Shown: in pieces, positions 1-8,683 of the stretch
How positions within the stretch are numbered: position 1 is the first letter of the stretch
Layout: every line of letters begins with the position of its first letter
Assembly (NCBI RefSeq): GCF_900086715.1
Contig: NZ_FLKH01000012.1
Span: forward strand, 620,001 to 684,000
Length of the DNA: 64,000 nt
Source: Gracilibacillus timonensis
Lineage (GTDB): Bacteria; Bacillota; Bacilli; Bacillales; Amphibacillaceae
Reading direction: 5' to 3'
Notes under the pieces: generated by a model
The model's database searches: none
What the model saw: only the letters and a program-made list of their open reading frames with translations
What the model was told of the DNA's origin: nothing
Translations under genes and position numbers: made by a program

Positions 1-134
1 GGCGGAACTTCGAAGTCCATATCGGCTACCCACATGGGCAGCACGTCGTCTGCGCCATATAATGTCTTTATCAAATCCCATTTTGCGGCTCGTGTATTTC
101 GTCTTTCAATTTTGTTTTCAAACGAAAAAGTCAT
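1..134 (-). CDS. patB: PatB/MalY-type cystathionine beta-lyase, N-terminal part only
   Basis: Reading the minus strand from an ATG at 134 gives 44 residues that run off the window edge. The protein begins MTFSFENKIERRNT and contains LPMWVADMDF, which is the N-terminal signature of PatB/MalY PLP-dependent C-S lyases (known family; they cleave cystathionine or cysteine S-conjugates). An AGGAGTG site lies about 11 bases upstream of the start. A strong minus-strand terminator at 241-272 separates it from the carrier gene upstream, so it is probably transcribed separately. The PLP lysine lies outside the window, so activity cannot be judged. Confidence 0.8.
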   Translation of the reverse strand, partial: MTFSFENKIERRNTRAAKWDLIKTLYGADDVLPMWVADMDFEVP

Positions 135-240
135 TTCATCCTGCACTCCTAACTTGTATAAATCCTATACATTATTCCATCATATCACTTGTCGAGGAAA
201 AAGTCTTTCGATGCAATGCGGCATCTAGGTGATAATATGC

Positions 241-272
241 AAAAAAAAGAGCAAAGCGGAAAAACGCTTTGC
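241..272 (-). terminator. Rho-independent terminator after the YfcC-type carrier gene
   Basis: An 8-bp perfect stem (GCAAAGCG / CGCTTTGC, 251-272) is followed on the minus strand by a run of eight T (241-248). It lies about 120 bases past the carrier stop codon and before patB. The 273-389 interval shows no gene. Confidence 0.85.
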
Positions 273-389
273 CATCTAAGGGGAATACGAGAAAGTCTTA
301 CACATTAATACTATGCCCGATTTTCATAAATGCTAAACCTACTTATACGCATTTTTTGGCAGAATATTTCATTTGCTATGTTCGTGTGC

Positions 390-1814
390 TTAAGCCGGCC
401 ACACGAATAAATGGATAATCGTTAGAGTAACAGCCCCGAGAATATAGAACAAAACAAGTAGGGGCATTACCCAGCGTAGCCAAACGGTCCATGGTATTTT
501 TGCGATGGCCAGAGAAGCCATTAGTACACCGGTAGTTGGTGTGATTGCGTTCGAGATACCGTCGCCAAACTGGAACGCCATGACGGCCGTTTGACGATTC
601 ACACCTGTAAGATCCGATAATGGTGTCACAAGCGGCATTGTCAGGGCAGCTTGACCACTTCCAGATGGGACGAAAAAGTTAATAAAGCTCTGCATCAGAT
701 AGATCCCCATCGCTGAAAACGTGGTAGGAAGCTGACTAACCAGGTTGGAGGCGGTGAATAAGATCGTGTCAATTGTCTTGCTTTCTTCGAGTACAACGAG
801 GATCCCGAAGGCAAAACCAACCACTAATGCTCCGACTATCAGGTCTTTACAGCCATTAATAAACGCTTCGGCAATTTGATTGACACGTAAGCGACCGATA
901 AATCCAGCGAATACGCCCATCACTAAGAAGAGAGAGGCGATCTCCATGATATACCAATGAAAGTAGATAACGCCAATGGCTAACATGATGATAGAAGCAA
1001 TTAATAATCCAATAATGATCCATTGTCTCGTTGTTAGCCTTGTTTCGTGCTCTGGGAATGTTTCCGTGATCGTTCGCTGCTGATCGATTTTATACATTGA
1101 GCTTTTTTCAGGATTTTTTTTGATCTTTTTTGCATAAAGCATGACAAAAATAATACTAATAGAAACAAAAATGATCCATATGATAAAGCGTACTCCCATA
1201 CCTGAGAATTGTGGTAGTTCTGCAATTCCTTGAGCTACACCAATTGTAAATGGGTTCATAAAGGAAGCGGTAAAACCTATGCAGGATCCGATAATCACCA
1301 TTCCTGCACCGACCAAAGAATCAAAACCTAGTTTCAGCGCCAGTGGAACCAAGATCATGATAAACGGTATGGTTTCTTCTGACATGCCAAAAGTTCCGCC
1401 GCCCAGAGCGAACAATAGCATGACAATGGGGATCAGATAAACTTCTTTGCTGGCTAATTTGGTTGCTACACTGGCAAATCCTGTTTCGATGGCTTGGGTA
1501 GCACTCAAAATACCAAATGCCCCGCCCACAATAAAAATAAAGAAGATAATCTCGGCACCTTGAACCATTCCTTTATGAACGGCCTCAAAAATGCCAAAAA
1601 ATCCGGTCGGGTTGGAGCTGACTGCTTGATACGTTCCATCAATCACAACCGTTCTTCCTTGTTCATTCATTTCACGTTCAAATTCTCCCGCAGGTATGAT
1701 ATAGGTTAATAAGGACGTTAGAATAATAAGTCCAAATAATAGGACAAATACATGGGGGAATGTAAATTTCTTTTTAATTTTGTTTTCAGTAGATGGTGCA
1801 TGGCCATCACTCAT
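390..1814 (-). CDS. YfcC/DcuC-like membrane carrier
   Basis: A 474-residue, very hydrophobic protein with about 12 predicted membrane segments. It resembles the YfcC family (C4-dicarboxylate carrier DcuC superfamily; substrates mostly unproven). After a basic cytoplasmic tail (KIKKKF) come the IIPAGEFER motif, typical of YfcC members near residue 40, and a glycine-rich GGGTFGMSEETIPF stretch. I chose the ATG at 1814 because AAGGAGG sits nine bases upstream; an ATG 27 bases earlier lacks such a site. The gene lies directly downstream of an M20 amidohydrolase on the same strand, a common pairing that suggests uptake of an N-acyl amino acid or dipeptide the enzyme then hydrolyses (inference). 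A 13-bp hairpin lies between the two genes. Confidence 0.8.
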   Translation of the reverse strand: MSDGHAPSTENKIKKKFTFPHVFVLLFGLIILTSLLTYIIPAGEFEREMNEQGRTVVIDGTYQAVSSNPTGFFGIFEAVHKGMVQGAEIIFFIFIVGGAFGILSATQAIETGFASVATKLASKEVYLIPIVMLLFALGGGTFGMSEETIPFIMILVPLALKLGFDSLVGAGMVIIGSCIGFTASFMNPFTIGVAQGIAELPQFSGMGVRFIIWIIFVSISIIFVMLYAKKIKKNPEKSSMYKIDQQRTITETFPEHETRLTTRQWIIIGLLIASIIMLAIGVIYFHWYIMEIASLFLVMGVFAGFIGRLRVNQIAEAFINGCKDLIVGALVVGFAFGILVVLEESKTIDTILFTASNLVSQLPTTFSAMGIYLMQSFINFFVPSGSGQAALTMPLVTPLSDLTGVNRQTAVMAFQFGDGISNAITPTTGVLMASLAIAKIPWTVWLRWVMPLLVLFYILGAVTLTIIHLFVWPA

Positions 1815-1862
1815 TTTCTTACTCCTCCTTGGGTGGTTCACTATTGCATTTTTTCGAAAAGA

Positions 1863-1900
1863 AACAGGTAGTTTACCCTTTCAAACATAAACTACCTGTT
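1863..1900 (-). terminator. Intercistronic hairpin between amidohydrolase and carrier
   Basis: A perfect 13-bp inverted repeat (AACAGGTAGTTTA / TAAACTACCTGTT) has a 12-base loop and lies between the M20 gene (stop at 1917) and the carrier (start at 1814). On the minus strand it is followed by TTTCTTTTC, a moderate T-rich tail. It could be a partial terminator lowering carrier expression or an RNA-stability element. Confidence 0.55.
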
Positions 1901-1916
1901 ACGATGGGTGTATACC

Positions 1917-3071
1917 TTATGATTGGCGGTTAAACGCCTCTTTAATCGCATGTAGTAAATCTTTATTGGCGATAATATCGTAACCAGTGTGAGCTAAGGA
2001 AAGTACTGCGTCATGAATTGCTGCTTCGCCATCAGGAGTCATCGTTTTATCAGCGAACTCCTTGGTGTGAAACACAAGCCCGGGTTCATTCAGGCCGACA
2101 AAAGGGTGGATCGCAGGTACTACCTTGCTGACATTTCCCATATCCGCTGATCCCGTTGCTGGTACTGCAGGGTAGACAGGATTGGCGCTGTATGTCTTTA
2201 GATGTTTGGTAAACGCAGCGGACAGGGGTTGGTTAGTTACCATATTATCATAGCTTAATTCATAATTTGATATCGTCAAATCAGCTCCTGTCATTGAAGA
2301 GGCACCTTCCGCAATACGTTTTACCTTGGTAACAACGTCATCTAATACCTCCCGCTGATTGGCACGAATATAAAATTGTGCCACGGCTTCTGCCGGAACG
2401 ATTCCAGCAGCTTCACCGCCTTTGGTAATAATACCATGCATTTTTACATCGGAAGGGACATGTTGTCGCAATGCATTGATGCCATTAAATAATTGAATGA
2501 CGGCATCTAATGCATTAATCCCTTGTTCGGGTGCCGCTGCTGCATGGGCTGCTTGTCCTTGATAGGCGAACTGAAGAGCATCCATCGCCAACATTGGTCC
2601 ACTTTCAGAAGAAACATCTGCCCCGTGCACCATCATTGCTACATCAATATCATCGAACGTGCCTTGTTCACTCATCGGCACCTTAGCACCATTGGTTTCC
2701 TCCGCTGGTGTACCAAGCACCACTACTTTTCCGCCAATTTCTTCAATCTGTTTACGGAGCATAACGCCAGCTCCAACCGCGAAAGTGGCAATTAAATTAT
2801 GGCCACAGCCATGTCCGATGCTTGGTAAGGCATCGTATTCTGCTAGATAGGCAATGGTTGGTCCAGGTTTATCACTGGAGAATTCTGCTCGAAAAGCCGT
2901 TGGTCGTTGCACAATCCCGGTTTCTACATCAAAATCATAGGAACGTAGATAATCAACTAGCAATTTCATCGATTGGTATTCTTGATCCCCTAATTCGGGG
3001 TTTTCAAATAGTTGTTTGCGAATTTGGAATAATTCATCTTGGATGTCTTCAAAGTCTTTCTTTAGTGTCAT
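1917..3071 (-). CDS. M20 family amidohydrolase (aminoacylase / AbgB-like)
   Basis: A 384-residue metal-dependent amidohydrolase of peptidase family M20. Visible motifs are EYDALPSIGHGCGHN near residue 90 (metal-binding Cys/His), PAEETNGAK with the catalytic glutamates near 130, the dimerisation-domain segment HAAAAPEQGINALDA near 180, and a C-terminal FHTKEF with a metal-ligand histidine. This layout fits the AbgB / indole-acetyl-amino-acid hydrolase group. The ATG at 3071 is preceded by AGGAGG at good spacing; an upstream in-frame ATG is not. Together with the downstream carrier it forms a likely uptake-and-hydrolysis pair for an N-acylated amino acid. The exact substrate cannot be read from sequence. 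Confidence 0.85.
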   Translation of the reverse strand: MTLKKDFEDIQDELFQIRKQLFENPELGDQEYQSMKLLVDYLRSYDFDVETGIVQRPTAFRAEFSSDKPGPTIAYLAEYDALPSIGHGCGHNLIATFAVGAGVMLRKQIEEIGGKVVVLGTPAEETNGAKVPMSEQGTFDDIDVAMMVHGADVSSESGPMLAMDALQFAYQGQAAHAAAAPEQGINALDAVIQLFNGINALRQHVPSDVKMHGIITKGGEAAGIVPAEAVAQFYIRANQREVLDDVVTKVKRIAEGASSMTGADLTISNYELSYDNMVTNQPLSAAFTKHLKTYSANPVYPAVPATGSADMGNVSKVVPAIHPFVGLNEPGLVFHTKEFADKTMTPDGEAAIHDAVLSLAHTGYDIIANKDLLHAIKEAFNRQS

Positions 3072-3305
3072 GTTGCGCCTCCTAAAAAGATTCAATCGTT
3101 TTGCATTATATCATAAGGAAGTCTGCACAGAAAAGAAGAATATCCTCACTGGTTTTACCTGGTAATACTTCCAGCAACTCAGCCTAAGTTTCTGCTTTTT
3201 TGAATGTGTCAGTGCTTGGGATTAGGCATTTTATGTATAGTATGTTAACATTATTCGTTGTTTAAAAAAAGAAGAAGCGGCTATAAATAGAAGAGAGGGG
3301 TGTAA

Positions 3306-3650
3306 ATGGTGACCGTTAAATATCAAGTCGGAGATATAGTAGAAGGTATAGTGACAGGCGTACAGCCATATGGAGCCTTTGTTTCTATCGATCAGGACAC
3401 ACAGGGATTGATCCATATATCTGAAGTAACGAATGGTTTTGTCAAAGATATTCATGCATATATACAAGAGGGCGAAACCATTAAAGTAAAAATAATTGAA
3501 ATGGACAATAAGGAGAATAAATTGGCGCTATCGATTCGAGCGATTGAGGATCAATTAAAAAAAGAAAGTGTGATTGCAGATAAAGAAGGCGAACATGGCT
3601 TTCATACTTTAAAGGACAAGCTGCAAGAATGGATTAAACAATCAGAATAA
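3306..3650 (+). CDS. yugI: S1 RNA-binding protein YugI (general stress protein 13)
   Basis: A 114-residue protein with one S1 domain at about residues 5-75 (VGDIVEGIVTGVQPYGAFVS, then GLIHISEV and KVKIIEMD), the classic OB-fold RNA-binding core. The tail is a charged helix ending in a lysine- and glutamate-rich segment. It matches B. subtilis YugI/GSP13, a ribosome-associated stress protein (known family). GAGAGGGG precedes the ATG. The neighbours yuzA and pgi are the same as in B. subtilis, which supports orthology. It converges with yuzA on a shared hairpin at 3655-3690. Confidence 0.88.
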   Translation: MVTVKYQVGDIVEGIVTGVQPYGAFVSIDQDTQGLIHISEVTNGFVKDIHAYIQEGETIKVKIIEMDNKENKLALSIRAIEDQLKKESVIADKEGEHGFHTLKDKLQEWIKQSE

Positions 3651-3654
3651 GCAA

Positions 3655-3690
3655 CATCAACCCACCTGACTGTTAACAGGTGGGTTGATG
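3655..3690. terminator. Bidirectional hairpin between yugI and yuzA
   Basis: A perfect 14-bp stem (CATCAACCCACCTG / CAGGTGGGTTGATG) with an eight-base loop separates the convergent genes yugI and yuzA. There is no long T tract on either side, but its position and strength fit a shared terminator. Confidence 0.65.
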
Positions 3691-3694
3691 GAGA

Positions 3695-3901
3695 TTAAGC
3701 CGTTTGCCGTTGTTCATTTTTAAATAGAAAGGCAATACTTGCTAATCCTGCGATTCCGACAATCGTGTAAATAATCCGCGAAATCATCCCAGCTTGACTT
3801 CCGCCTCCAAACAGAGACGCTACTAAATCGTATTGAAATAGACCAATTAATCCCCAGTTAATCGCACCGACAATAATAAGAATTAAGGCTAATTTTTTCA
3901 T
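3695..3901 (-). CDS. yuzA: DUF378 small membrane protein YuzA
   Basis: A 68-residue protein with two membrane segments: LALILIIVGAINWGLIGLF (residues 3-21) and IIYTIVGIAGLASIAFLF (about 43-60). The GAINWGLIG motif is diagnostic for DUF378, a family of unknown function. The ATG at 3901 is chosen because AAAGGAGG lies directly upstream; the frame stays open for another 36 codons but that part has no ribosome site. Its 5' region holds a nested inverted repeat (3934-3991) resembling the units before menB. Confidence 0.85.
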   Translation of the reverse strand: MKKLALILIIVGAINWGLIGLFQYDLVASLFGGGSQAGMISRIIYTIVGIAGLASIAFLFKNEQRQTA

Positions 3902-3928
3902 GATGGTCCTCCTTTCTTTATTTTTCAA

Positions 3929-3991
3929 AGTGTAAGCCGTAAGACTTCCATCAATAAACATTTCAGTTCTAAGTGGAAGCATGAACGGCTT
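3929..3991. other. Nested inverted repeat between yuzA and pgi (candidate structured RNA)
   Basis: An outer stem AAGCCGT (3934-3940) / ACGGCTT (3985-3991) encloses an inner stem CTTCCA (3945-3950) / TGGAAG (3974-3979). The sequence AGTGTAA, then GCCGTAAGACTTCCA, closely matches the start of each 143-bp unit before menB (AGTGTAA, CTG, GCTGTAAGGCTTCCA). Outer-stem bases differ in a compensating way (CCGT/ACGG here, CTGT/ACAG there). It could act in the 5' region of yuzA (minus) or pgi (plus). Confidence 0.5.
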
Positions 3992-4200
3992 GATTAGTTT
4001 GATAAACATGCAGTGGGTTTTCCCATTATGCGCTGTTATTGTATGGATATGCAGAAAAATTATACAACATTTCTGTTAATTGCTGATAAAAACAGTCATA
4101 ATGATAAAAAAATTGTCATTATCCTAGTAGATAGCTTGATTTAACGAACAGGATTCGGTACATTAAAGGGAGACGATAAAATATTGGAGGGTTATATATC

Positions 4201-5547
4201 ATGACACATATTCGTTTTGATTATGAAAAAGCACTTAGCTTTTTCGGGGAACATGAATTAACGTATTTAAAAGAACCTGTAAAATTGGCACATGAAATGG
4301 TACATAATAAAACGGGTGCAGGCAACGATTTCTTGGGTTGGGTAGACTTGCCGACCGATTATGATAAAGAAGAATTTGCCCGTATCCAAAAGTCCGCAGA
4401 GAAAATCAAATCCGATTCTGATATCTTGTTAGTAATTGGAATTGGTGGTTCTTATCTGGGTGCGCGTGCTGCATTAGAAATGTTAAACCATTCTTTTTAT
4501 AATGAACTGTCCAAAGATCAACGAAAAACCCCACAGGTATTTTTCGTTGGTAACAGTATCAGTGCGCCATATCTTAATGATTTATTTGATTTATTGGAAG
4601 GAAAAGATGTTTCTGTTAATGTTATTTCCAAGAGTGGGACAACCACTGAACCGGCAATTGCCTTCCGAATTTTCCGTAAGTTCTTAGAAGAAAAATACGG
4701 AGTGGAAGAAGCAAGGAAACGGATCTATGCCACTACAGATAAGGCAAAAGGTGCGTTAAAGACACTTGCGAATGAAGAAGGCTATGAAAGTTTCGTCATT
4801 CCAGATGATGTGGGTGGTCGTTATTCTGTTTTAACCGCCGTTGGACTATTACCAATTGCAGCAAGTGGTGTTGATATTGAAGCAATGATGAATGGTGCGC
4901 AAAAGGCCCAGGAGGAATTGAACGTGGCCGATATCGAGAAAAACCCTGCATATCAGTATGCAGCCGTACGTAATGTCCTTTACAATAAAGGGAAAACAAT
5001 CGAAATGCTGATTAATTATGAACCGTCCTTGCAATATTTTGCAGAATGGTGGAAGCAATTATTTGGCGAAAGTGAAGGCAAAGATTTTAAAGGAATTTAC
5101 CCATCTTCTGCCAACTTCTCAACCGATTTACACTCATTAGGCCAGTATGTACAGGAGGGCCGTCGTGATATTTTTGAAACGGTACTTCATGTGGAAGAAC
5201 CGAAGTCCAATATCACAATTGAAAAAGAGCAGCAAGACTTAGATGGGCTTAACTATTTAGCTGGAGAGACGATTGACTTCGTTAATGAGAAGGCCTTCCA
5301 AGGTACATTGTTGGCTCACACGGATGGTCAAGTGCCAAACTTATTAGTACATGTACCTAAGTTGGACGCTTATACATTTGGTTACATCGTCTATTTCTTT
5401 GAAAAAGCGTGTGCCATCAGTGGCTATCTATTGGGAGTAAATCCATTTGATCAGCCAGGGGTAGAGGCATACAAAAAGAATATGTTTGCCTTGCTTGGTA
5501 AACCAGGATTTGAAGAAGAAAAAGAAGAACTAGAAAAGCGTTTATAA
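4201..5547 (+). CDS. pgi: Glucose-6-phosphate isomerase
   Basis: A 448-residue phosphoglucose isomerase interconverting glucose-6-phosphate and fructose-6-phosphate in the cytoplasm; the length is standard for Bacillus. Visible are the sugar-isomerase (SIS) phosphate-binding motif [10 protein letters not shown] at residues 143-152, the [16 protein letters not shown] segment near 205, and the second family signature [16 protein letters not shown] at about 412-427. The ATG follows TTGGAGGG at good spacing. It is monocistronic, ending in a strong terminator. An imperfect inverted repeat (TAATGATAA / TTGTCATTA, 4099-4121) lies in its upstream region; I cannot assign it to a regulator. Confidence 0.97.
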   Translation: MTHIRFDYEKALSFFGEHELTYLKEPVKLAHEMVHNKTGAGNDFLGWVDLPTDYDKEEFARIQKSAEKIKSDSDILLVIGIGGSYLGARAALEMLNHSFYNELSKDQRKTPQVFFVGNSISAPYLNDLFDLLEGKDVSVNVISKSGTTTEPAIAFRIFRKFLEEKYGVEEARKRIYATTDKAKGALKTLANEEGYESFVIPDDVGGRYSVLTAVGLLPIAASGVDIEAMMNGAQKAQEELNVADIEKNPAYQYAAVRNVLYNKGKTIEMLINYEPSLQYFAEWWKQLFGESEGKDFKGIYPSSANFSTDLHSLGQYVQEGRRDIFETVLHVEEPKSNITIEKEQQDLDGLNYLAGETIDFVNEKAFQGTLLAHTDGQVPNLLVHVPKLDAYTFGYIVYFFEKACAISGYLLGVNPFDQPGVEAYKKNMFALLGKPGFEEEKEELEKRL

Positions 5548-5559
5548 TAGCATGCAACG

Positions 5560-5593
5560 AAGCCCCATAGGTGATGACTTATGGGGCTTTTTT
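5560..5593 (+). terminator. pgi terminator
   Basis: A 10-bp stem AAGCCCCATA / TATGGGGCTT is followed by a T run directly after the pgi stop. Confidence 0.93.
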
Positions 5594-5624
5594 ATGAAAA
5601 AGTATACAATTCTTGATATCTTAG

Positions 5625-5702
5625 GAACCGGATTAGCTTTCTCCAGACCGCGAGATTGAATCTTATGGACTGAAGAACCGGATTAGCTTTCCCCAGTCCA
5701 TA
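5625..5702. repeat. Intergenic repeat, type A
   Basis: GAACCGGATTAGCTTTC occurs at 5625-5641 and again at 5675-5691, 50 bases apart. TATGGACTG (5664-5672) pairs with CAGTCCATA (5694-5702). The same pattern, in the other orientation and with GGAACGCGTTTTCC-like arms, appears near 50097-50145. The rest of 5703-6006 holds no gene; positions 5760-5820 in reverse resemble the ends of the 9821-10092 element. Confidence 0.6.
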
Positions 5703-6006
5703 ACATCCTTACAGACTGTTCAAATGCAGCATATTCCCAAAGCGAAGTGTTTGCCTAGCATAAAAAACCAGTCAAACTCACTGCTAATAAAAGTGGTTCT
5801 ACTTCACATCATTCATCTTCCATTTTTTTATAGTGCTAATGTGTTGCCTCTCTCCTCCTTTTTTCTGAAAGTGAGAAGTACCATGGTTTGCTAATTAGGC
5901 AATGTTCCTTTTTAAGACGGAACAAGGGAAATGGTTACGAAAAATCAACGTTTGTGCGTATGATATTTCGATAAACGGAGATTGTAAGGACAAAGGAGGA
6001 ATTCCA

Positions 6007-6405
6007 TTGTTTCCATTAGAATCCACTGTTACAGACCGTACATTTGACTATCAAAAAGCAAAGGGTATTTTAGAGGGTCAAGGTTTTTCATTAGGAGGAT
6101 CCTGGGATTATCAGCACGGTTCGTTTGATTATAAACTAGCCAACGATGACGGTTATCACTTTTTGCGTATCCCATTCCGTGCAATACGGGGAGAAGTGGA
6201 GCAAGATGCTGTGATTGTTATCGATTCACCGTTTATTTTAACTCACCGCTATCAAAATGATAATGATTCGACGGCAGAAAGTGGGGTATTGCAAGCATCC
6301 TTTAACCAATTTCAAACACCTATAGACAAAGATGGGGACATTCCATCAAAATATGTAGAGCATGCCAAAGTTGTATTAAACAATATGGAGACACTGCTTT
6401 CCTAA
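6007..6405 (+). CDS. YugN-like family protein
   Basis: A 132-residue protein starting at a TTG (6007) with AAAGGAGG nine bases upstream; the open frame extends further upstream but without a ribosome site. The start MFPLESTV, the GGSWDYQHGSFDYKL segment near 30 and FLRIPFRAIRGEV near 50 match the YugN-like family of Bacillaceae, whose function is unknown. B. subtilis yugN also lies close to pgi, which supports the assignment. No signal peptide or membrane segment is seen, so it is probably cytoplasmic. Confidence 0.75.
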   Translation: MFPLESTVTDRTFDYQKAKGILEGQGFSLGGSWDYQHGSFDYKLANDDGYHFLRIPFRAIRGEVEQDAVIVIDSPFILTHRYQNDNDSTAESGVLQASFNQFQTPIDKDGDIPSKYVEHAKVVLNNMETLLS

Positions 6406-6509
6406 GCGTCTGAATTAGTAGCTGTTTATTGAAATACTCTGCTATAATAATAACAGGGTATTTCTTGAACTAGCGCAGACGTTTGGAGCAAAAAGGAGGA
6501 AGAGTTAGC

Positions 6510-7568
6510 ATGAGTCAACTAAACATAAACTTTTTACAGGAGTTATTACATACACCCTCACCGTCCAGCCTTGAAATGAATATTCAGCGGAAATGGATCG
6601 ATTATGTGAAACCATACGTAGACGAGATTCGGACAGATAATGCTGGAAATGTGATCGCCGTCAAAAACGAACAGGCTGATTTTCATTTGTTATTAGCAGG
6701 TCATTGTGATGAGATTGCTTTTGTCGTTAATCGAATCGATGAGAATGGTTTTGTATATGTAGACAAAATGGGGGGGATCAATCCTAAAGCGGCCATCGGC
6801 ATGAAAGTGGAGATTCTTGGCGAGACCCAATCGATTTCAGGTGTGATTGGCGTAAATGCCCAACATCATGGCGGCAGCAAGGGTGGCTTTGAGGTCGATG
6901 ATTTATTCATTGATTGTGGAGCAGAGTCCAAAGAAGAAATAATCGACACCATACAAATCGGAGATCTGGTAGTGTACCGGAGGCAGTCAGAGATCTTAAT
7001 GGGTCGTTATTTATCGGGGCGGGGATTAGATAATCGAACAGGTGCCTTTATTGTTGCTGAAATTATGCGAAGACTGCATGAGCAAGATATTCAGATTGGC
7101 GTATATGGAGTAAGCACCGTCAACGAGGAAACGAATATGGGTGGCGCCTATTTTGCGGCAGCTGGACTTGAACCGGATATGGCCGTAGCCTTAGATGTAA
7201 CTTTTGCTACAGATTATCCAAGTGCTGATAAGCAAAAATTTGGTGACATTCGCTTGGGAGGAGGACCTGTCCTTGCCAAGGGGGCACCGATTAGTCGTCC
7301 ATTTAATAAGCTATTAGAACAAACGGCACAAAGGCTTGGCATGGATGTACAATATGAATTAACATCCAGTCACACGAGCACGGATGCTGATAGAATGCGA
7401 TTAACTGGTAAGGGTGTACCTATTAGCCTGGTCTCATTACCATTACGTTACATGCATTCACCAGTGGAAACCGTTAGTATTCGAGATATAGAAGAGGAAA
7501 TAGAACTAGTGACGAATACCATTGCGGCGATGACAGGGAAAGAAAGTTTAAATCCTCTTGACTTATAA
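6510..7568 (+). CDS. M42 family glutamyl/leucyl-type aminopeptidase
   Basis: A 352-residue M42 metallopeptidase, a family of dodecameric cytoplasmic aminopeptidases often mislabelled endoglucanase. The expected dinuclear-metal and catalytic residues are visible: H65 (AGHCDEIAFVV), D174 (GRGLDNRTG), E206/E207 (NEETNMGG), D229 (ALDVTFATD) and H316 (RYMHSPVE). The length is normal. The start at 6510 has AAAGGAGG upstream; an ATG nine codons earlier does not. It probably trims peptides during nutrient turnover. The nearest B. subtilis relatives are YsdC, YtoP and YhfE, and I cannot choose between them. Confidence 0.88.
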   Translation: MSQLNINFLQELLHTPSPSSLEMNIQRKWIDYVKPYVDEIRTDNAGNVIAVKNEQADFHLLLAGHCDEIAFVVNRIDENGFVYVDKMGGINPKAAIGMKVEILGETQSISGVIGVNAQHHGGSKGGFEVDDLFIDCGAESKEEIIDTIQIGDLVVYRRQSEILMGRYLSGRGLDNRTGAFIVAEIMRRLHEQDIQIGVYGVSTVNEETNMGGAYFAAAGLEPDMAVALDVTFATDYPSADKQKFGDIRLGGGPVLAKGAPISRPFNKLLEQTAQRLGMDVQYELTSSHTSTDADRMRLTGKGVPISLVSLPLRYMHSPVETVSIRDIEEEIELVTNTIAAMTGKESLNPLDL

Positions 7569-7660
7569 GAGATTTTTAAGGCCCAACAATCAACAGTTTG
7601 TAGTATACTAGATAAAGAGTTTTTACGAATCATCAAAGAAAAGAAAGGGGGGTCATACTA

Positions 7661-8224
7661 TTGAAATCAACCTCAGGAAATCTCTACCGTCTGATTGTAT
7701 TATCGATTATGGGTACGATAGCGGTTGTGCTGATGTTTTTAAGTTTTCCATTGCCGTTTCTCCCTCCTTACTTGAGGATCGATATCAGTGATATACCTGC
7801 ATTGGTTGCTGGTGTTATCTTTTCGCCAATGGCAGGTGTACTAGTCGTTGCTATCAAAAATATATTATATTTATTAATTACGGCGATTTCTGATCCAATT
7901 GGTGTGGTTGCTAATTTCGTGGCAGGGGTATTATTTATAGTGCCAGTTGCATATATGTTTAAGAAACATCGAACCAAACGAAGTGTTATTCATGGATTAT
8001 TAATTGGTACGGTGTTCATGGCAGTTGGAATGGCCGTAACAAATTATTTCTTGTTTCTACCCGCATATAGTCTTTTTATGGGGTGGGATTCCATGTCTCA
8101 AGCTGTTAAACTCCATACTGTACTTATAGGATTTTTACCGTTTAATTTTATTAAGGGAATAGCAGTTGGGATTCTTTTCTTGCTTTTGTTTGGTAAGTTA
8201 GAAAAATGGATTCAAAAGACTTAG
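7661..8224 (+). CDS. ribU: RibU-type riboflavin ECF transporter S component
   Basis: A 187-residue integral membrane protein with about six segments, fitting the substrate-binding S component of energy-coupling-factor transporters. The signature PPYLRIDISDIPALVAGVIF (residues 34-53) and the SPMAGVLVVAIKN stretch are characteristic of the RibU/YpaA riboflavin group. It would work with EcfA/EcfA'/EcfT encoded elsewhere. The start is TTG at 7661 behind AAAGGGGGG. I see no FMN riboswitch upstream, although ribU genes often have one, so the ligand assignment rests on the motif. Confidence 0.8.
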   Translation: MKSTSGNLYRLIVLSIMGTIAVVLMFLSFPLPFLPPYLRIDISDIPALVAGVIFSPMAGVLVVAIKNILYLLITAISDPIGVVANFVAGVLFIVPVAYMFKKHRTKRSVIHGLLIGTVFMAVGMAVTNYFLFLPAYSLFMGWDSMSQAVKLHTVLIGFLPFNFIKGIAVGILFLLLFGKLEKWIQKT

Positions 8225-8250
8225 AGCGTCAAATACTGTGTATATCCGCA

Positions 8251-8301
8251 AATAAAACAGGCAGTGAAGGGTATCTTTTATCCCTTCCTGCCTGTTTTAT
8301 T
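8251..8301. terminator. Bidirectional terminator between ribU and the thioesterase gene
   Basis: A long stem, AATAAAACAGGCAG (8251-8264) with CTGCCTGTTTTATT (8288-8301), continues into GAAGGG / CCCTTC, with A/T runs on both sides. It overlaps the stop codon of the minus-strand thioesterase gene. Confidence 0.9.
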
Positions 8302-8671
8302 ATTCATTCGTTATCCTGCCTAAAGTACAGCGCGCACTCGCGATTAGTTCGTCCTTCTCATCGGTAACAGTAATACTCCAGATCATGGTCATTCGGCCGA
8401 TGTGGATAGGCGTAGCTTCTGCAATAATTTTACCATCTTGTTTTCCTTTGATATGATTACAATTTATTTCTATTCCAACTATCGATTCGGTTTCGGGATC
8501 AACATGTTTCATCCCGCCAAGGCTTGCGGCAGTTTCTGCTAAGGCGACAGTTGCACCGCCATGCAGAAAGCCAGCTGGTTGTTTAATCTTATCGGTAACA
8601 GGCATTTCGATGATAACTTGCTTTTTGTCTACAGTTATCGTGCGCATCCCCAGAGTTGTCATCAATGTCAT
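8300..8671 (-). CDS. menI: PaaI/YdiI-type hotdog thioesterase, probable DHNA-CoA hydrolase
   Basis: A 123-residue single hotdog domain. The active-site segment GFLHGGATVALAETAASLGG (residues 34-53) has the HGG and the catalytic glutamate of the YdiI/EntH group. It is 12 bases downstream of menA on the same strand, and its AAGGAGG site overlaps the menA stop, so the two are co-transcribed. From this context I infer hydrolysis of 1,4-dihydroxy-2-naphthoyl-CoA, the step between MenB and MenA. A general acyl-CoA thioesterase remains possible; menI is assigned by context more than by motif. Confidence 0.7.
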   Translation of the reverse strand: MTLMTTLGMRTITVDKKQVIIEMPVTDKIKQPAGFLHGGATVALAETAASLGGMKHVDPETESIVGIEINCNHIKGKQDGKIIAEATPIHIGRMTMIWSITVTDEKDELIASARCTLGRITNE

Positions 8672-8683
8672 TAGGGCTCCTCC

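Noticed and set aside
4099-4121. Fur box upstream of pgi
   Set aside because: TAATGATAA / TTGTCATTA is AT-rich and palindromic, but the arm spacing does not fit the 7-1-7 Fur pattern and pgi is not an iron gene.
7569-7660. FMN riboswitch before ribU
   Set aside because: The gap is only 92 bases and lacks the conserved RFN blocks.
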